A stretch of DNA of 64,000 bases, taken from positions 62,001 to 126,000 of the forward strand of contig CANMLU010000013.1 of assembly GCA_947498815.1 (NCBI GenBank). The letters are read 5' to 3'. The DNA is from an uncultured Aquimarina sp. Its GTDB lineage: Bacteria > Bacteroidota > Bacteroidia > Flavobacteriales > Flavobacteriaceae. Positions 27,084 to 35,316 of this stretch are shown one piece after another. How positions within the stretch are numbered: position 1 is the stretch's first letter; each line of letters opens with the position of its first letter. The translations under genes and the position numbers were made by a program. A model generated the notes under the pieces. It was not told the DNA's origin. It did not search any database and saw only the letters and a program-made list of their open reading frames with translations.

Positions 27084-27512
27084 ATGACAATTATTTATAT
27101 AAAACTCTTTCTACGAGCGAGCATTGCGTTTGGTTTTCTATCGGCTGTTGCCGATAGGTTCGGATTTTGGCCAGAAGAAAATTCCGCTTGGGGAAATTGG
27201 GCTAGTTTTTTGGAATATACACAACTAATTAACCCATGGGTTCCTCACAACTTCATTCATTTAATTGGTTCCATCGCCACACTTGCAGAAGTGCTACTAG
27301 CCTTTTTCTTAATTATAGGTTTCAAAACATCTTTAGTTGGTAAATTAAGTGGTTATCTCTTGTTAATTTTTGGATTGGCAATGACATTTACTATTGGTAT
27401 TAAAGCCCCTTTGGACTACTCTGTATTTTCTGCTTCGGCGGCAGGGTTTGGTTTGAGTTTAATTCATCAAAAATATCTTGAAGTTGACACTCTTTTAAAC
27501 AAGAATGAATAG
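27084..27512 (+). CDS. DoxX-like membrane protein
   Basis: The protein of 142 residues has four predicted transmembrane helices (about 8-28, 55-80, 85-108, 110-130), the DoxX layout. FLRASIAFGFLSAVADRFG and LIGSIATLAEVLLAFFLIIG match the family. Members are often linked with thiol and quinone redox systems, and the AhpD-like gene 16 bases upstream supports this context. The exact role cannot be given. Confidence 0.8.
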   Translation: MTIIYIKLFLRASIAFGFLSAVADRFGFWPEENSAWGNWASFLEYTQLINPWVPHNFIHLIGSIATLAEVLLAFFLIIGFKTSLVGKLSGYLLLIFGLAMTFTIGIKAPLDYSVFSASAAGFGLSLIHQKYLEVDTLLNKNE

Positions 27513-27529
27513 GCCATCCAACTTTAACC

Positions 27530-27730
27530 CTGAGTTCGACCTAAGAAAATTTACGTCAGTCAGAGTGGTCCCGATGGCAATCGGGATTGTATTGAAGACC
27601 TGTCTGCCGACAGGCAGGCAAGTAAATTTTCAATCAAAAGCCTAATTTCGATACAATTTTTCTTCGTTTCACTATGAAAAATCACTCAATTTGACGACTT
27701 TTTTTAATCAATCTCTTACATCGAACTCAG
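27530..27730. repeat. Composite intergenic repeat with nested hairpins
   Basis: Terminal inverted repeats CTGAGTTCGA (27530-27539) and TCGAACTCAG (27721-27730) bound 201 bp, with pairing continuing at TAAGA. Inside are a second inverted pair GAAAATTTAC/GTAAATTTTC (27545-27554 and 27622-27631) and two GC-rich hairpins: TCCCGAT-ATCGGGA (27569-27586) and CCTGTC-GACAGG (27599-27614). The local GC content is well above the surroundings. It fills the gap between DoxX and GNAT genes and has no coding frame. Confidence 0.6.
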
Positions 27731-27801
27731 ATTTTAACCTTCCGTTAGGTCAATCATAACAAAGAAAATTTTAATTTTAAGATATTCTAAACATTGCTCT
27801 T

Positions 27802-28122
27802 ATGGAAAAGAAAGATTGGTCACTATTACCTTTGATTAATAATACAGATGCTGCAAAAAAACGTTTTGAATTTCATATTGAAAACGAAATTGCATGTATA
27901 GAATATATTCTTGCTACTGGTGACGTAATTTACCTAACACATACCGAGGTCCCTCGATCATTAGAAGGAAAAGGGTTGGGAAGCGCTATTATAAAAAAGA
28001 CTTTGGAGTATATTCGTGAAAAAGGATATCAATTAGTGCCTTTATGTCCATTTGTGGCCGCATACATTAAAATGCATCCCGAAGTTGGTGAAGGATTATT
28101 AAAAAAAGGGTATTCTGTATAA
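27802..28122 (+). CDS. GNAT family N-acetyltransferase, short YjdJ-type
   Basis: This small protein of 106 residues is of the single-domain GNAT-like group (Gcn5-related, COG2388 type). The acetyl-CoA binding segment is EGKGLGSAIIKKTLEYIREKG and the family signature LVPLCPFVAAYIKMHPE follows. Length is normal for this compact class. The acceptor substrate is unknown. The gene is isolated: it follows the composite repeat and converges on obg, whose stop lies ten bases away. Confidence 0.85.
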   Translation: MEKKDWSLLPLINNTDAAKKRFEFHIENEIACIEYILATGDVIYLTHTEVPRSLEGKGLGSAIIKKTLEYIREKGYQLVPLCPFVAAYIKMHPEVGEGLLKKGYSV

Positions 28123-28132
28123 TAAATACCAA

Positions 28133-29131
28133 TTATTCATTTAACATTTGCCAGAGTTTATCTTTTAGCTCCTGCAAACCTTGTTGAGCAACAGACGAAA
28201 TAAATAAATAGGGCACATTTAATTGCTCATCTAACTCTATCTTTAATTCTTCTTTTAATTCATCATCAAGCATATCGCATTTGGAGATTGCAATAAGTCT
28301 TTCTTTATCTAATAAATCTGGATTATATCGTCTTAGTTCATCCAAGAGGATTTCGTATTGTTCATTAATATCGGGAGCGTCTGCCGGAACTAAAAACAAT
28401 AGTGTTGAGTTACGTTCAATATGTCTCAAAAAGCGATGCCCGATACCTTTACCTTCTGCAGCACCTTCGATAATCCCAGGAATATCTGCCATTACAAAAG
28501 TTTGATAATCGCGATGTTCTACAATTCCAAGGTTTGGTTTTAAGGTAGTAAATTCATAATCAGCAATTTTTGGTTTTGCAGCGGTAATAACCGATAACAA
28601 AGTAGACTTCCCTGCATTAGGAAAACCAACCAAACCAACATCTGCCAGTATTTTAAGCTCTATTGTTATATCTAGTTGCACACCTTCTACACCGGGTTGC
28701 GCATAACGAGGTGTTTGGTTTGTTGGACTTTTAAAATGCCAATTTCCACGACCACCCATTCCGCCTTCTGCCACGATGAATTCTTGTCCATCTTCGATAA
28801 TTTCATGAATGATTTGCTGCGTTTCTGTATCTCGAATTAAGGTTCCAAGAGGTACATCAACATAAACATCTTCTCCATCGGCTCCAGTACTTCTACTTTT
28901 ACTACCATGCCCACCATGTCCAGCTCTTAAATGACGTTTAAACTTAAGGTGATGTAGTGTCCACATATTAGAATTACCGCGAAGAATAATATGCCCACCG
29001 CGGCCCCCATCTCCTCCATCCGGACCTCCTTTGGTAATATATTTCTCCCGATGTAAATGCGCAGAACCCTTACCTCCATTTCCGGAAGTAATATGCAACT
29101 TTACATAATCTACAAAATTTCCTTCTGTCAT
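28133..29131 (-). CDS. obg: GTPase Obg (CgtA), ribosome-assembly GTPase
   Basis: Obg is an essential GTPase in 50S ribosome assembly and stress response. The 332-residue protein has the glycine-rich Obg domain (about 1-158, [19 protein letters not shown]) and the G domain, with G1 GFPNAGKST (169-177), G3 DIPGIIEG and G4 SKCD. The C-terminal extension found in E. coli ObgE is missing; this short form is normal in Bacteroidota. It is last in a minus-strand run with the hpt-adk fusion and a small lipoprotein gene (gap of 37 bases). Confidence 0.96.
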   Translation of the reverse strand: MTEGNFVDYVKLHITSGNGGKGSAHLHREKYITKGGPDGGDGGRGGHIILRGNSNMWTLHHLKFKRHLRAGHGGHGSKSRSTGADGEDVYVDVPLGTLIRDTETQQIIHEIIEDGQEFIVAEGGMGGRGNWHFKSPTNQTPRYAQPGVEGVQLDITIELKILADVGLVGFPNAGKSTLLSVITAAKPKIADYEFTTLKPNLGIVEHRDYQTFVMADIPGIIEGAAEGKGIGHRFLRHIERNSTLLFLVPADAPDINEQYEILLDELRRYNPDLLDKERLIAISKCDMLDDELKEELKIELDEQLNVPYLFISSVAQQGLQELKDKLWQMLNE

Positions 29132-29168
29132 AACTCAACTCTATTATTTCCTAGTGAACGAATTTATC

Positions 29169-29660
29169 TCACTTTAGGGTTTTCATGAATTTACGTACAT
29201 CTAATTCTAACATATCTAATACAGAAATCCATTTACCTTCTTTTAGCCTACCATGAATTGAATATTTTGCTAAGAATTTATCTGAATTCAAATCCAAATG
29301 AAGTTCCATAAGATCGTACTTTTCACTAACAATTTCTAATTTGTACTTAAACCTTTTTACATTGGCTTTTAACTTATTTACTCTATATAACTCACCTAAT
29401 TTTATTTCAGTGACCTCTGCCGAATATACTATACAAGTAAGAAAATGTTTCCCTGCATTAGCCTGTAAACGTGATTTGATAGCAGATCTTTGATTAAACT
29501 CACTTAATGCTTTCTCATCATCACAAAACTCTAAAATGTTTTTTGCCGTTTGTTCGGAAACCCATAGAAGATCTTCAGGTATTTGATCTAATGGTATCTC
29601 TTTTAACTTATTAGAACAAGAGGTAAGAACAACAAATAAAATTAATAGAGTACTCCGCAT
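29169..29660 (-). CDS. Small lipoprotein of unknown function
   Basis: The protein of 163 residues has a short lipoprotein signal (MRSTLLILFVVLTSC, Cys15). The mature part is mixed alpha-beta, rich in lysine, without a recognised domain; the middle contains YSAEVTEIKLGELYRVNKLK. It lies 11 bases after the hpt-adk gene and 37 bases before obg, so it is probably cotranscribed with both. The context says nothing clear about its role. Confidence 0.7.
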   Translation of the reverse strand: MRSTLLILFVVLTSCSNKLKEIPLDQIPEDLLWVSEQTAKNILEFCDDEKALSEFNQRSAIKSRLQANAGKHFLTCIVYSAEVTEIKLGELYRVNKLKANVKRFKYKLEIVSEKYDLMELHLDLNSDKFLAKYSIHGRLKEGKWISVLDMLELDVRKFMKTLK

Positions 29661-29671
29661 AATATAAGTAA

Positions 29672-30778
29672 CTAGAATTTGTCTATAACCGCACTTAAAC
29701 GTTCCGTAATTTCCTGGACTGCTCCTACTCCATCTACTCCAAAATACTTGTTCTGCTTTTGATAGTAATTTTTTAAGATCGCAGTTTCATCATAATATAC
29801 TTTTATTCGATTACGAATAACTCCTTCATCAGCATCATCTGGACGTCCAGAGGTTTTTCCTCGTTCAAGTAATCTTCGCACTAATACTTCGTCATCTACT
29901 TCAAGAGCTACCATAGCGCTTACTTCGGACCCCTTGGATTCTAATAATTTGGCCAGAGAATCTGCTTGGGCTTCAGTTCTTGGAAATCCATCAAAAATAA
30001 AACCTTTGGCATCAGTGTTTTTATCAACTTCAGCATTGAGCATATTAATGGTCACCTCATCTGGTACCAATTGTCCTTTATCAATATAGGACTTTGCCAA
30101 TGTGCCTAATTCTGTTGCATTTTTTATATTGTATCTGAATACATCCCCTGTAGAAATATGCACCAGATCATATTTTTGTTTTAAAACTTCTGCTTGTGTT
30201 CCTTTACCAGCACCCGGAGGGCCGAATAACACCAAATTTGTCATTTTACTTGATTTTAATTGATAAACATCTGTAAGGTTACGTCCTAATCCATTATAAT
30301 CTAGTCCATATCCCACAATAAATTTATTCGGAATATCAATTCCGACATAATCTATAGTATTTTGCTTAGTATACACTTCAGATTTAAAAAATAAAGTCGC
30401 TATTTTGAACGTATTGCAACCCTTATCTTTTAAAATATTAGACAACACCTCTATTGTATTACCTGTATCAACAATGTCTTCGAGAACAATAACTGCCCTA
30501 CCCGATATATCTTTTTCTAACCCAATAAGCTCGTTTACTTTGTGCGTTGTCTCAATTCCCTCATATGAAGATAATTTCACAAAACTAACTTCACAATCGT
30601 ACTTAAAACGCTTTACGACCTCAGAAACAAACATAAATGCCCCATTGAGCACTCCAATAAATAGAGGGTTTTTATCCTTGAAATCCTTATTCAACCTATC
30701 CGAAATTTCATCAATTGCGATTGATATTTCATCTTCGTCAATAAAAGGAACAAACTGTAAATCGTGCAGTTGTATCAT
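29672..30778 (-). CDS. Fused hypoxanthine phosphoribosyltransferase - adenylate kinase
   Basis: One reading frame encodes two purine-salvage enzymes. Residues 1-175 form an HPRT: the PRPP-binding loop is VIVLEDIVDTGNT (96-108), and the C-terminal part contains VGYGLDYNGLGRNL. Residues 179-368 form a short-type adenylate kinase: P-loop GPPGAGKGT (186-194), HISTGDVFR, GFPRT and a short LID with GKTSGRPDDADE. An internal ATG at Met179 (30244) stands exactly at the start of the Adk domain and might allow separate Adk synthesis. The fusion is known in Flavobacteriaceae. It leads the operon with a lipoprotein and obg. Confidence 0.92.
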   Translation of the reverse strand: MIQLHDLQFVPFIDEDEISIAIDEISDRLNKDFKDKNPLFIGVLNGAFMFVSEVVKRFKYDCEVSFVKLSSYEGIETTHKVNELIGLEKDISGRAVIVLEDIVDTGNTIEVLSNILKDKGCNTFKIATLFFKSEVYTKQNTIDYVGIDIPNKFIVGYGLDYNGLGRNLTDVYQLKSSKMTNLVLFGPPGAGKGTQAEVLKQKYDLVHISTGDVFRYNIKNATELGTLAKSYIDKGQLVPDEVTINMLNAEVDKNTDAKGFIFDGFPRTEAQADSLAKLLESKGSEVSAMVALEVDDEVLVRRLLERGKTSGRPDDADEGVIRNRIKVYYDETAILKNYYQKQNKYFGVDGVGAVQEITERLSAVIDKF

Positions 30779-30932
30779 CTTAACTTATACTAACGGTTTG
30801 TTAGGGTTTTAATTTAAAGCGGCAAAGATAGTGATAATATAAGTTTGGCTATAGTATTTACTTGGTATTATTATGGTTATTCGTTTTGAAAAAATTATTT
30901 TTGTCCTTTAATGTAAATTTGAAATCCTCATA

Positions 30933-32090
30933 ATGGCAAATTTTTTCTCGTCTGACTTTAAATTAGGAATTTTGGGAGGTGGGCAATTAGGTAAAATGAT
31001 GTTGTACGACACAAGAAAATATGACATTCAGACCCACATTCTTGATCCTAACCCTGAAGCTCCCTGCAAAATAGCTTGTGATCATTTCCAACAAGGCAAT
31101 TTGATGGATTATCAAACAGTTTATGATTTTGGAAAAAAAGTTGATGTTCTTACGTTCGAAATTGAAACTGTAAATGTACAAGCGTTAAAACAACTCGAAA
31201 AAGAAGGTAAAAAAGTATACCCAAGCTCCAAAACTCTTGAAACAATACAGAATAAGGGGGTGCAAAAATTGTTTTATGAAGAAAATGGTATTCCTACGGC
31301 AAAATTTAGGAGGTTTTCAAACAAAGCACATCTCACCGAGGGAATTACAGACAACAAAGTTAAACTCCCTTTTGTATGGAAAAGCACTCAAGGAGGATAT
31401 GATGGGAAAGGAGTTTCTGTAGTGAGGTCTGGAGCCGATTTGGTTAAGCTCCCAGACGTTGAATGTATTGCAGAGAAAATGATTAATTTCAAAAATGAAC
31501 TAGCGGTAATTGTGGTACGCAATCCTAGTGGAGAAATTAAAACATACCCTGTTGTAGAAATGGAATTTCATCCCGAAGCCAATCAAGTTGAATATGTTAT
31601 ATGCCCTGCCAGGATCGATGACGAAATAAAACAAAAAGCTATTAAGGTAGCCAAAAAAGTATCTAAAGCTTTTGAACATGTTGGTATACTGGCTGTAGAA
31701 ATGTTTCAGACTCCAGAAGACACAATACTAGTTAATGAAGTTGCTCCAAGACCTCATAATAGTGGTCATTATAGTATTGAAGCTAGTTACACTAATCAAT
31801 TTGAACAACATATAAGAGCAGTCTTGGATCTGCCCTTGGGAGCAACAGAAAGTAAAGTGAGTGGTATTATGGTAAATCTTGTAGGAGCGGAAGGATATAC
31901 TGGAGATGTTGTATATAAAAACATCGAAGATATCATGAAACTCAAAGGTGTTACTCCGCATATATATGGTAAAAAACAAACAAGGCCTTTCAGGAAAATG
32001 GGGCATGTCACCATAATTCATGAGGATATTAATGAAGCTAGAAAAATTGCCGAAAAAGTAAAAAACACTATCCAAGTAATTAGTAAATAG
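30933..32090 (+). CDS. purK: N5-carboxyaminoimidazole ribonucleotide synthase PurK
   Basis: PurK makes N5-CAIR from AIR, bicarbonate and ATP in purine synthesis. The 385-residue ATP-grasp protein opens with the Rossmann-like LGILGGGQLGKMMLYDTRKY; the ATP-grasp region has WKSTQGGYDGKGV and the metal-binding part VNEVAPRPHNSGHYSIEAS. The C-terminal domain includes VSGIMVNLVGAEG. A TAAATTTG -7-like element lies 11 bases before the ATG. purE follows 48 bases later, and together they convert AIR to CAIR. Confidence 0.95.
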   Translation: MANFFSSDFKLGILGGGQLGKMMLYDTRKYDIQTHILDPNPEAPCKIACDHFQQGNLMDYQTVYDFGKKVDVLTFEIETVNVQALKQLEKEGKKVYPSSKTLETIQNKGVQKLFYEENGIPTAKFRRFSNKAHLTEGITDNKVKLPFVWKSTQGGYDGKGVSVVRSGADLVKLPDVECIAEKMINFKNELAVIVVRNPSGEIKTYPVVEMEFHPEANQVEYVICPARIDDEIKQKAIKVAKKVSKAFEHVGILAVEMFQTPEDTILVNEVAPRPHNSGHYSIEASYTNQFEQHIRAVLDLPLGATESKVSGIMVNLVGAEGYTGDVVYKNIEDIMKLKGVTPHIYGKKQTRPFRKMGHVTIIHEDINEARKIAEKVKNTIQVISK

Positions 32091-32138
32091 TGCAAAAGAA
32101 ATTATAAAACTTAGTTTTCAAATAAAAACAAAATAAAC

Positions 32139-32618
32139 ATGGTGGGAATAATAATGGGTAGTACCAGTGATATGCCGATAATGGAAAAAGCAATCGAGGT
32201 ATTGAAAGGGTTTGATATCGAAGTTGAAGTAGATATAGTATCTGCACACCGTACCCCCGAAAAACTATTCGAGTATGGAAAAGAAGCTCATAAAAGAGGA
32301 ATAAAAGTTATCATAGCCGGTGCTGGCGGCGCTGCTCATCTTCCGGGCATGGTAGCCTCTCTTTCTCCTTTGCCAGTAATTGGAGTGCCTGTAAAATCAA
32401 GAAATTCTATCGATGGATGGGATTCTGTATTATCAATACTGCAAATGCCAGGAGGTGTTCCCGTGGCGACAGTAGCTCTTGATGGGGCTCTGAATGCGGG
32501 CATTTTGGCTGCCCAAATCATAGGAGTAAATGATAGTTGTGTGTTGGATAAAGTTTTGGTATACAAAGAAGGGTTAAAACAAAAAGTAATCGAGGGAGCA
32601 AAGCAAATTAAAAAATAA
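32139..32618 (+). CDS. purE: N5-carboxyaminoimidazole ribonucleotide mutase PurE
   Basis: PurE is the class I mutase moving the carboxyl group of N5-CAIR to form CAIR. The 159-residue protein starts with GIIMGSTSDMPIM, has the catalytic-loop SAHRTPEKL (histidine) and AGAGGAAHLPGMVAS, and PVIGVPVKS. Length is standard. It follows purK in the same operon and is closed by a hairpin terminator. Confidence 0.96.
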   Translation: MVGIIMGSTSDMPIMEKAIEVLKGFDIEVEVDIVSAHRTPEKLFEYGKEAHKRGIKVIIAGAGGAAHLPGMVASLSPLPVIGVPVKSRNSIDGWDSVLSILQMPGGVPVATVALDGALNAGILAAQIIGVNDSCVLDKVLVYKEGLKQKVIEGAKQIKK

Positions 32619-32643
32619 TCTTTAATATATAGCAAGAAATAAA

Positions 32644-32670
32644 AAAGAGTCACTTTTCAGTGACTCTTTA
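32644..32670. terminator. Terminator after purE
   Basis: An 11-bp perfect stem AAAGAGTCACT/AGTGACTCTTT (32644-32654 and 32659-32669) with loop TTTC and A/T flanks forms a terminator, 25 bases downstream of purE. Confidence 0.8.
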
Positions 32671-33218
32671 AATATCTGGCCTTACAGAAGAATATAACAA
32701 TATTTATTAACCAACTTAAATATATTACACAAAAAATTCATTGTAAGACCATACTCTTAAAACCTACGACAAAGGTAAAACCTTACTCCGATTACACAAT
32801 AAAAGTAACCAAAACTTATTAACAATTTTAGATAAAGAGCCTTAAAAATCGATGAAATACACTTTTTTAAATTTTTAACGCTTCATTTGATAGAAAAGAC
32901 ATCGTTTTTTAAGAAGATATTATGATAAAAGTATCTTTTTATAAGAAAACTGAAAACAAAAAGAGCCACATAAATTGCAGCTCTTTTAATATATTTGGCC
33001 TTTGCAATGAAATTTTTTTATTAGTATCCATACCCCTGATAAAAATAAAGGTTAGATTTCAAAACAAGACCTTCACTAATAAACCTATTCAAAGGTACCT
33101 GAATGAAGATGAGTTTAATTAAAATTGCAAAAACAGAGGTGCCGTTTTTCGACGAAAGGTTACTTTTTTCGATATAAAACATTTTTTTTAGCTAAAAAAA
33201 CAAAATATCATTACAGCA
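32671..33218. other. Gene-free region with a second, related hairpin
   Basis: About 550 bases carry no convincing gene; the 66-codon frame at 32922-33122 runs over a hairpin and has no protein features. AAAAGAGC (32959-32966) pairs with GCTCTTTT (32980-32987). The text after it (AATATATTTGGCCTTT) resembles the text after the purE terminator (AAATATCTGGCCTTA), so this may be a diverged duplicate of that terminator region. The last part must hold the promoter of the M3 peptidase gene. Confidence 0.5.
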
Positions 33219-35240
33219 ATGAATAATCCACTATTAAAACCATTCGATGCCGCTCCTTTTTCTGAGATAGCATCAGAACATTTTTTACCAGCAATAAAAA
33301 ACGGAATATCAATCGCCAAACGAGAGGTTGAGGCTATTGTATCTAATCCCGAAAAACCGTCATTCTCAAATACTATTGAAAAACTAGAGTATAGTGGGGC
33401 TTTACTAGATAGAGTAACTAGTGTATTTTTCAATCTAAATAGTGCAGAGACCAATGAAGAAATTCAAAAAATAGCGCAAGAAGCTTCTCCTCTATTATCA
33501 GAGTTTAGCAATGACATTGCTCTTAACACTGATTTATTTAAAAGAATTGAATCCGTGTACTTACAGAAGGAATCCTTAGACTTAAACCCCGAACAATATA
33601 CTCTTTTAGAAAAAAGGTACAAATCTTTTTCAAGAAATGGAGCCAATCTTGCAGAAGATAAAAAAGATAAACTAAGAGCTATTGACAAAGAACTCTCTAC
33701 GCTAGGTCTTAAATTTGGCGAGAACGTTTTGGCTGAAACCAATAAGTTTGAGATGCTTCTTACTAATGAATCAGATTTGGATGGTCTACCTGAAGGAGCA
33801 AAAGAAGCAGCGAAAGCTATGGCCAACGCAAAAGACAAAAAAGGTTGGTTAGTCACCCTAGATTATCCCAGTTATATCCCTTTTATGACCTATGCAAACA
33901 ATAGAAGTCTTAGACAAAAATTGGCACTTGCCTTTGGGTCCAAAGGGTTCCATAATAACGAACTGGATAATCAAAGCATTGTTTTGAAAATTACCAACCT
34001 AAGACATCAAAGAGCATTGCTTTTGGGGTATTCTTCACATGCAAATTATGTTCTTGAAGAAAGAATGGCCGAAACTCCAGATAAAGTCTTTTCATTTCTA
34101 AATGAAATTCTTAAAAAAGCTAAGCCTGCTGCCGAAAGAGAATTTAAACAACTTGAGGCTTTTGCAAAAGAACTTGATGATATTGATCAACTCCAAAAAT
34201 GGGATGGAGCATATTACGTAGAAAAACTAAAACAAAAACTCTTTGATCTCGATGATGAAAAGTTAAAACCGTACTTCAAATTAGAGAATGTAATTGAAGG
34301 TGTATTCACTGTAGCTTCGAAGTTGTTTGGACTTCAATTTGAAGAGATCAATAATATCGACAAATACCACGAAGATGTAAAAACCTATAAAATTACGGAT
34401 CAAGAAGGCAAATTTGTTTCATTATTCTATGCAGATTTTCATCCTAGACCAGGAAAACGCAATGGTGCATGGATGACCTCTTATAAATCTCAAATGAGAC
34501 AAGAGGGAGAAAACATACGACCACATGTTTCAATTGTTTGCAACTTTACAAAACCTACTCCAAGTAAACCTTCACTACTAACTTTTAATGAGGTAACCAC
34601 TTTATTTCATGAATTCGGACATGCATTACACGGAATGCTAGCCAACACTACATATCCTGGACTATCGGGCACGAGTGTATATTGGGATTTTGTAGAACTA
34701 CCTAGCCAGGTATTAGAGAATTGGTGTTATGAAAAAGAAGCTTTGGAACTATTTGCCAAACACTACGAAACTGGAGAAGTGATTCCCATGGAATTAGTAA
34801 AGAAAATCAAAGAGTCTGCCACTTTTATGGAAGGAATGACCACCTTGCGTCAATTAAGTTTTGGATTATTAGATATGTCCTGGCATGCTCAAGATCCCAG
34901 TAAAATCAAAAATGTAAAAGAGCATGAGAAAAAGGTGTTCGCAGAAACAGCTTTATACCCAGATGTAAAAGAAAACTGCATGAGTACGGCTTTCTCACAT
35001 ATCTTTCAAGGCGGATATTCGGCGGGATATTACTCATATAAGTGGGCAGAAGTATTGGATGCAGATGCCTTTGAATACTTTAAGGAACATGGAATTTTTA
35101 ATAAAGATATTGCAACAAAGTTTAAAGAAAATGTTTTGTCTAAAGGAGGGACAGAAAACCCTATGACATTGTACAAACGTTTTCGTGGCCAAGAACCTAA
35201 ACCAGAAGCATTACTTAAACGTGCGGGACTGATTAAATAG
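33219..35240 (+). CDS. M3 family metallopeptidase (oligopeptidase A / Dcp type)
   Basis: This zinc oligopeptidase of 673 residues cleaves short peptides. The zinc motif is TLFHEFGHALHGM with H464, E465 and H468, and the downstream glutamate lies in WDFVELPSQVLENW. The N-terminal helical region (LLKPFDAAPFSEIASEHFLP) is typical of M3A members. There is no signal peptide, so it acts in the cytoplasm in peptide turnover. Assignment between OpdA and Dcp is not certain. It is a single gene ended by a strong hairpin shared with the convergent M28 gene. Confidence 0.92.
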   Translation: MNNPLLKPFDAAPFSEIASEHFLPAIKNGISIAKREVEAIVSNPEKPSFSNTIEKLEYSGALLDRVTSVFFNLNSAETNEEIQKIAQEASPLLSEFSNDIALNTDLFKRIESVYLQKESLDLNPEQYTLLEKRYKSFSRNGANLAEDKKDKLRAIDKELSTLGLKFGENVLAETNKFEMLLTNESDLDGLPEGAKEAAKAMANAKDKKGWLVTLDYPSYIPFMTYANNRSLRQKLALAFGSKGFHNNELDNQSIVLKITNLRHQRALLLGYSSHANYVLEERMAETPDKVFSFLNEILKKAKPAAEREFKQLEAFAKELDDIDQLQKWDGAYYVEKLKQKLFDLDDEKLKPYFKLENVIEGVFTVASKLFGLQFEEINNIDKYHEDVKTYKITDQEGKFVSLFYADFHPRPGKRNGAWMTSYKSQMRQEGENIRPHVSIVCNFTKPTPSKPSLLTFNEVTTLFHEFGHALHGMLANTTYPGLSGTSVYWDFVELPSQVLENWCYEKEALELFAKHYETGEVIPMELVKKIKESATFMEGMTTLRQLSFGLLDMSWHAQDPSKIKNVKEHEKKVFAETALYPDVKENCMSTAFSHIFQGGYSAGYYSYKWAEVLDADAFEYFKEHGIFNKDIATKFKENVLSKGGTENPMTLYKRFRGQEPKPEALLKRAGLIK

Positions 35241-35266
35241 GTATTAACATAATAAAACAAATAAAA

Positions 35267-35296
35267 AAGGTGCTTCAAAATCATTGAAGCACCTTT
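35267..35296. terminator. Bidirectional terminator between M3 and M28 genes
   Basis: An 11-bp perfect stem AAGGTGCTTCA/TGAAGCACCTT (35267-35277 and 35285-35295) with a 7-base loop sits between two convergent genes, with an A run on one side. Confidence 0.85.
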
Positions 35297-35316
35297 ATCA
35301 TTTTTGGAATTCAAAT

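Noticed and set aside
32922-33122. 66-codon open frame after purE
   Set aside because: Runs through a terminator-like hairpin, is lysine/asparagine-rich as AT-rich noncoding DNA is, and has no family features.
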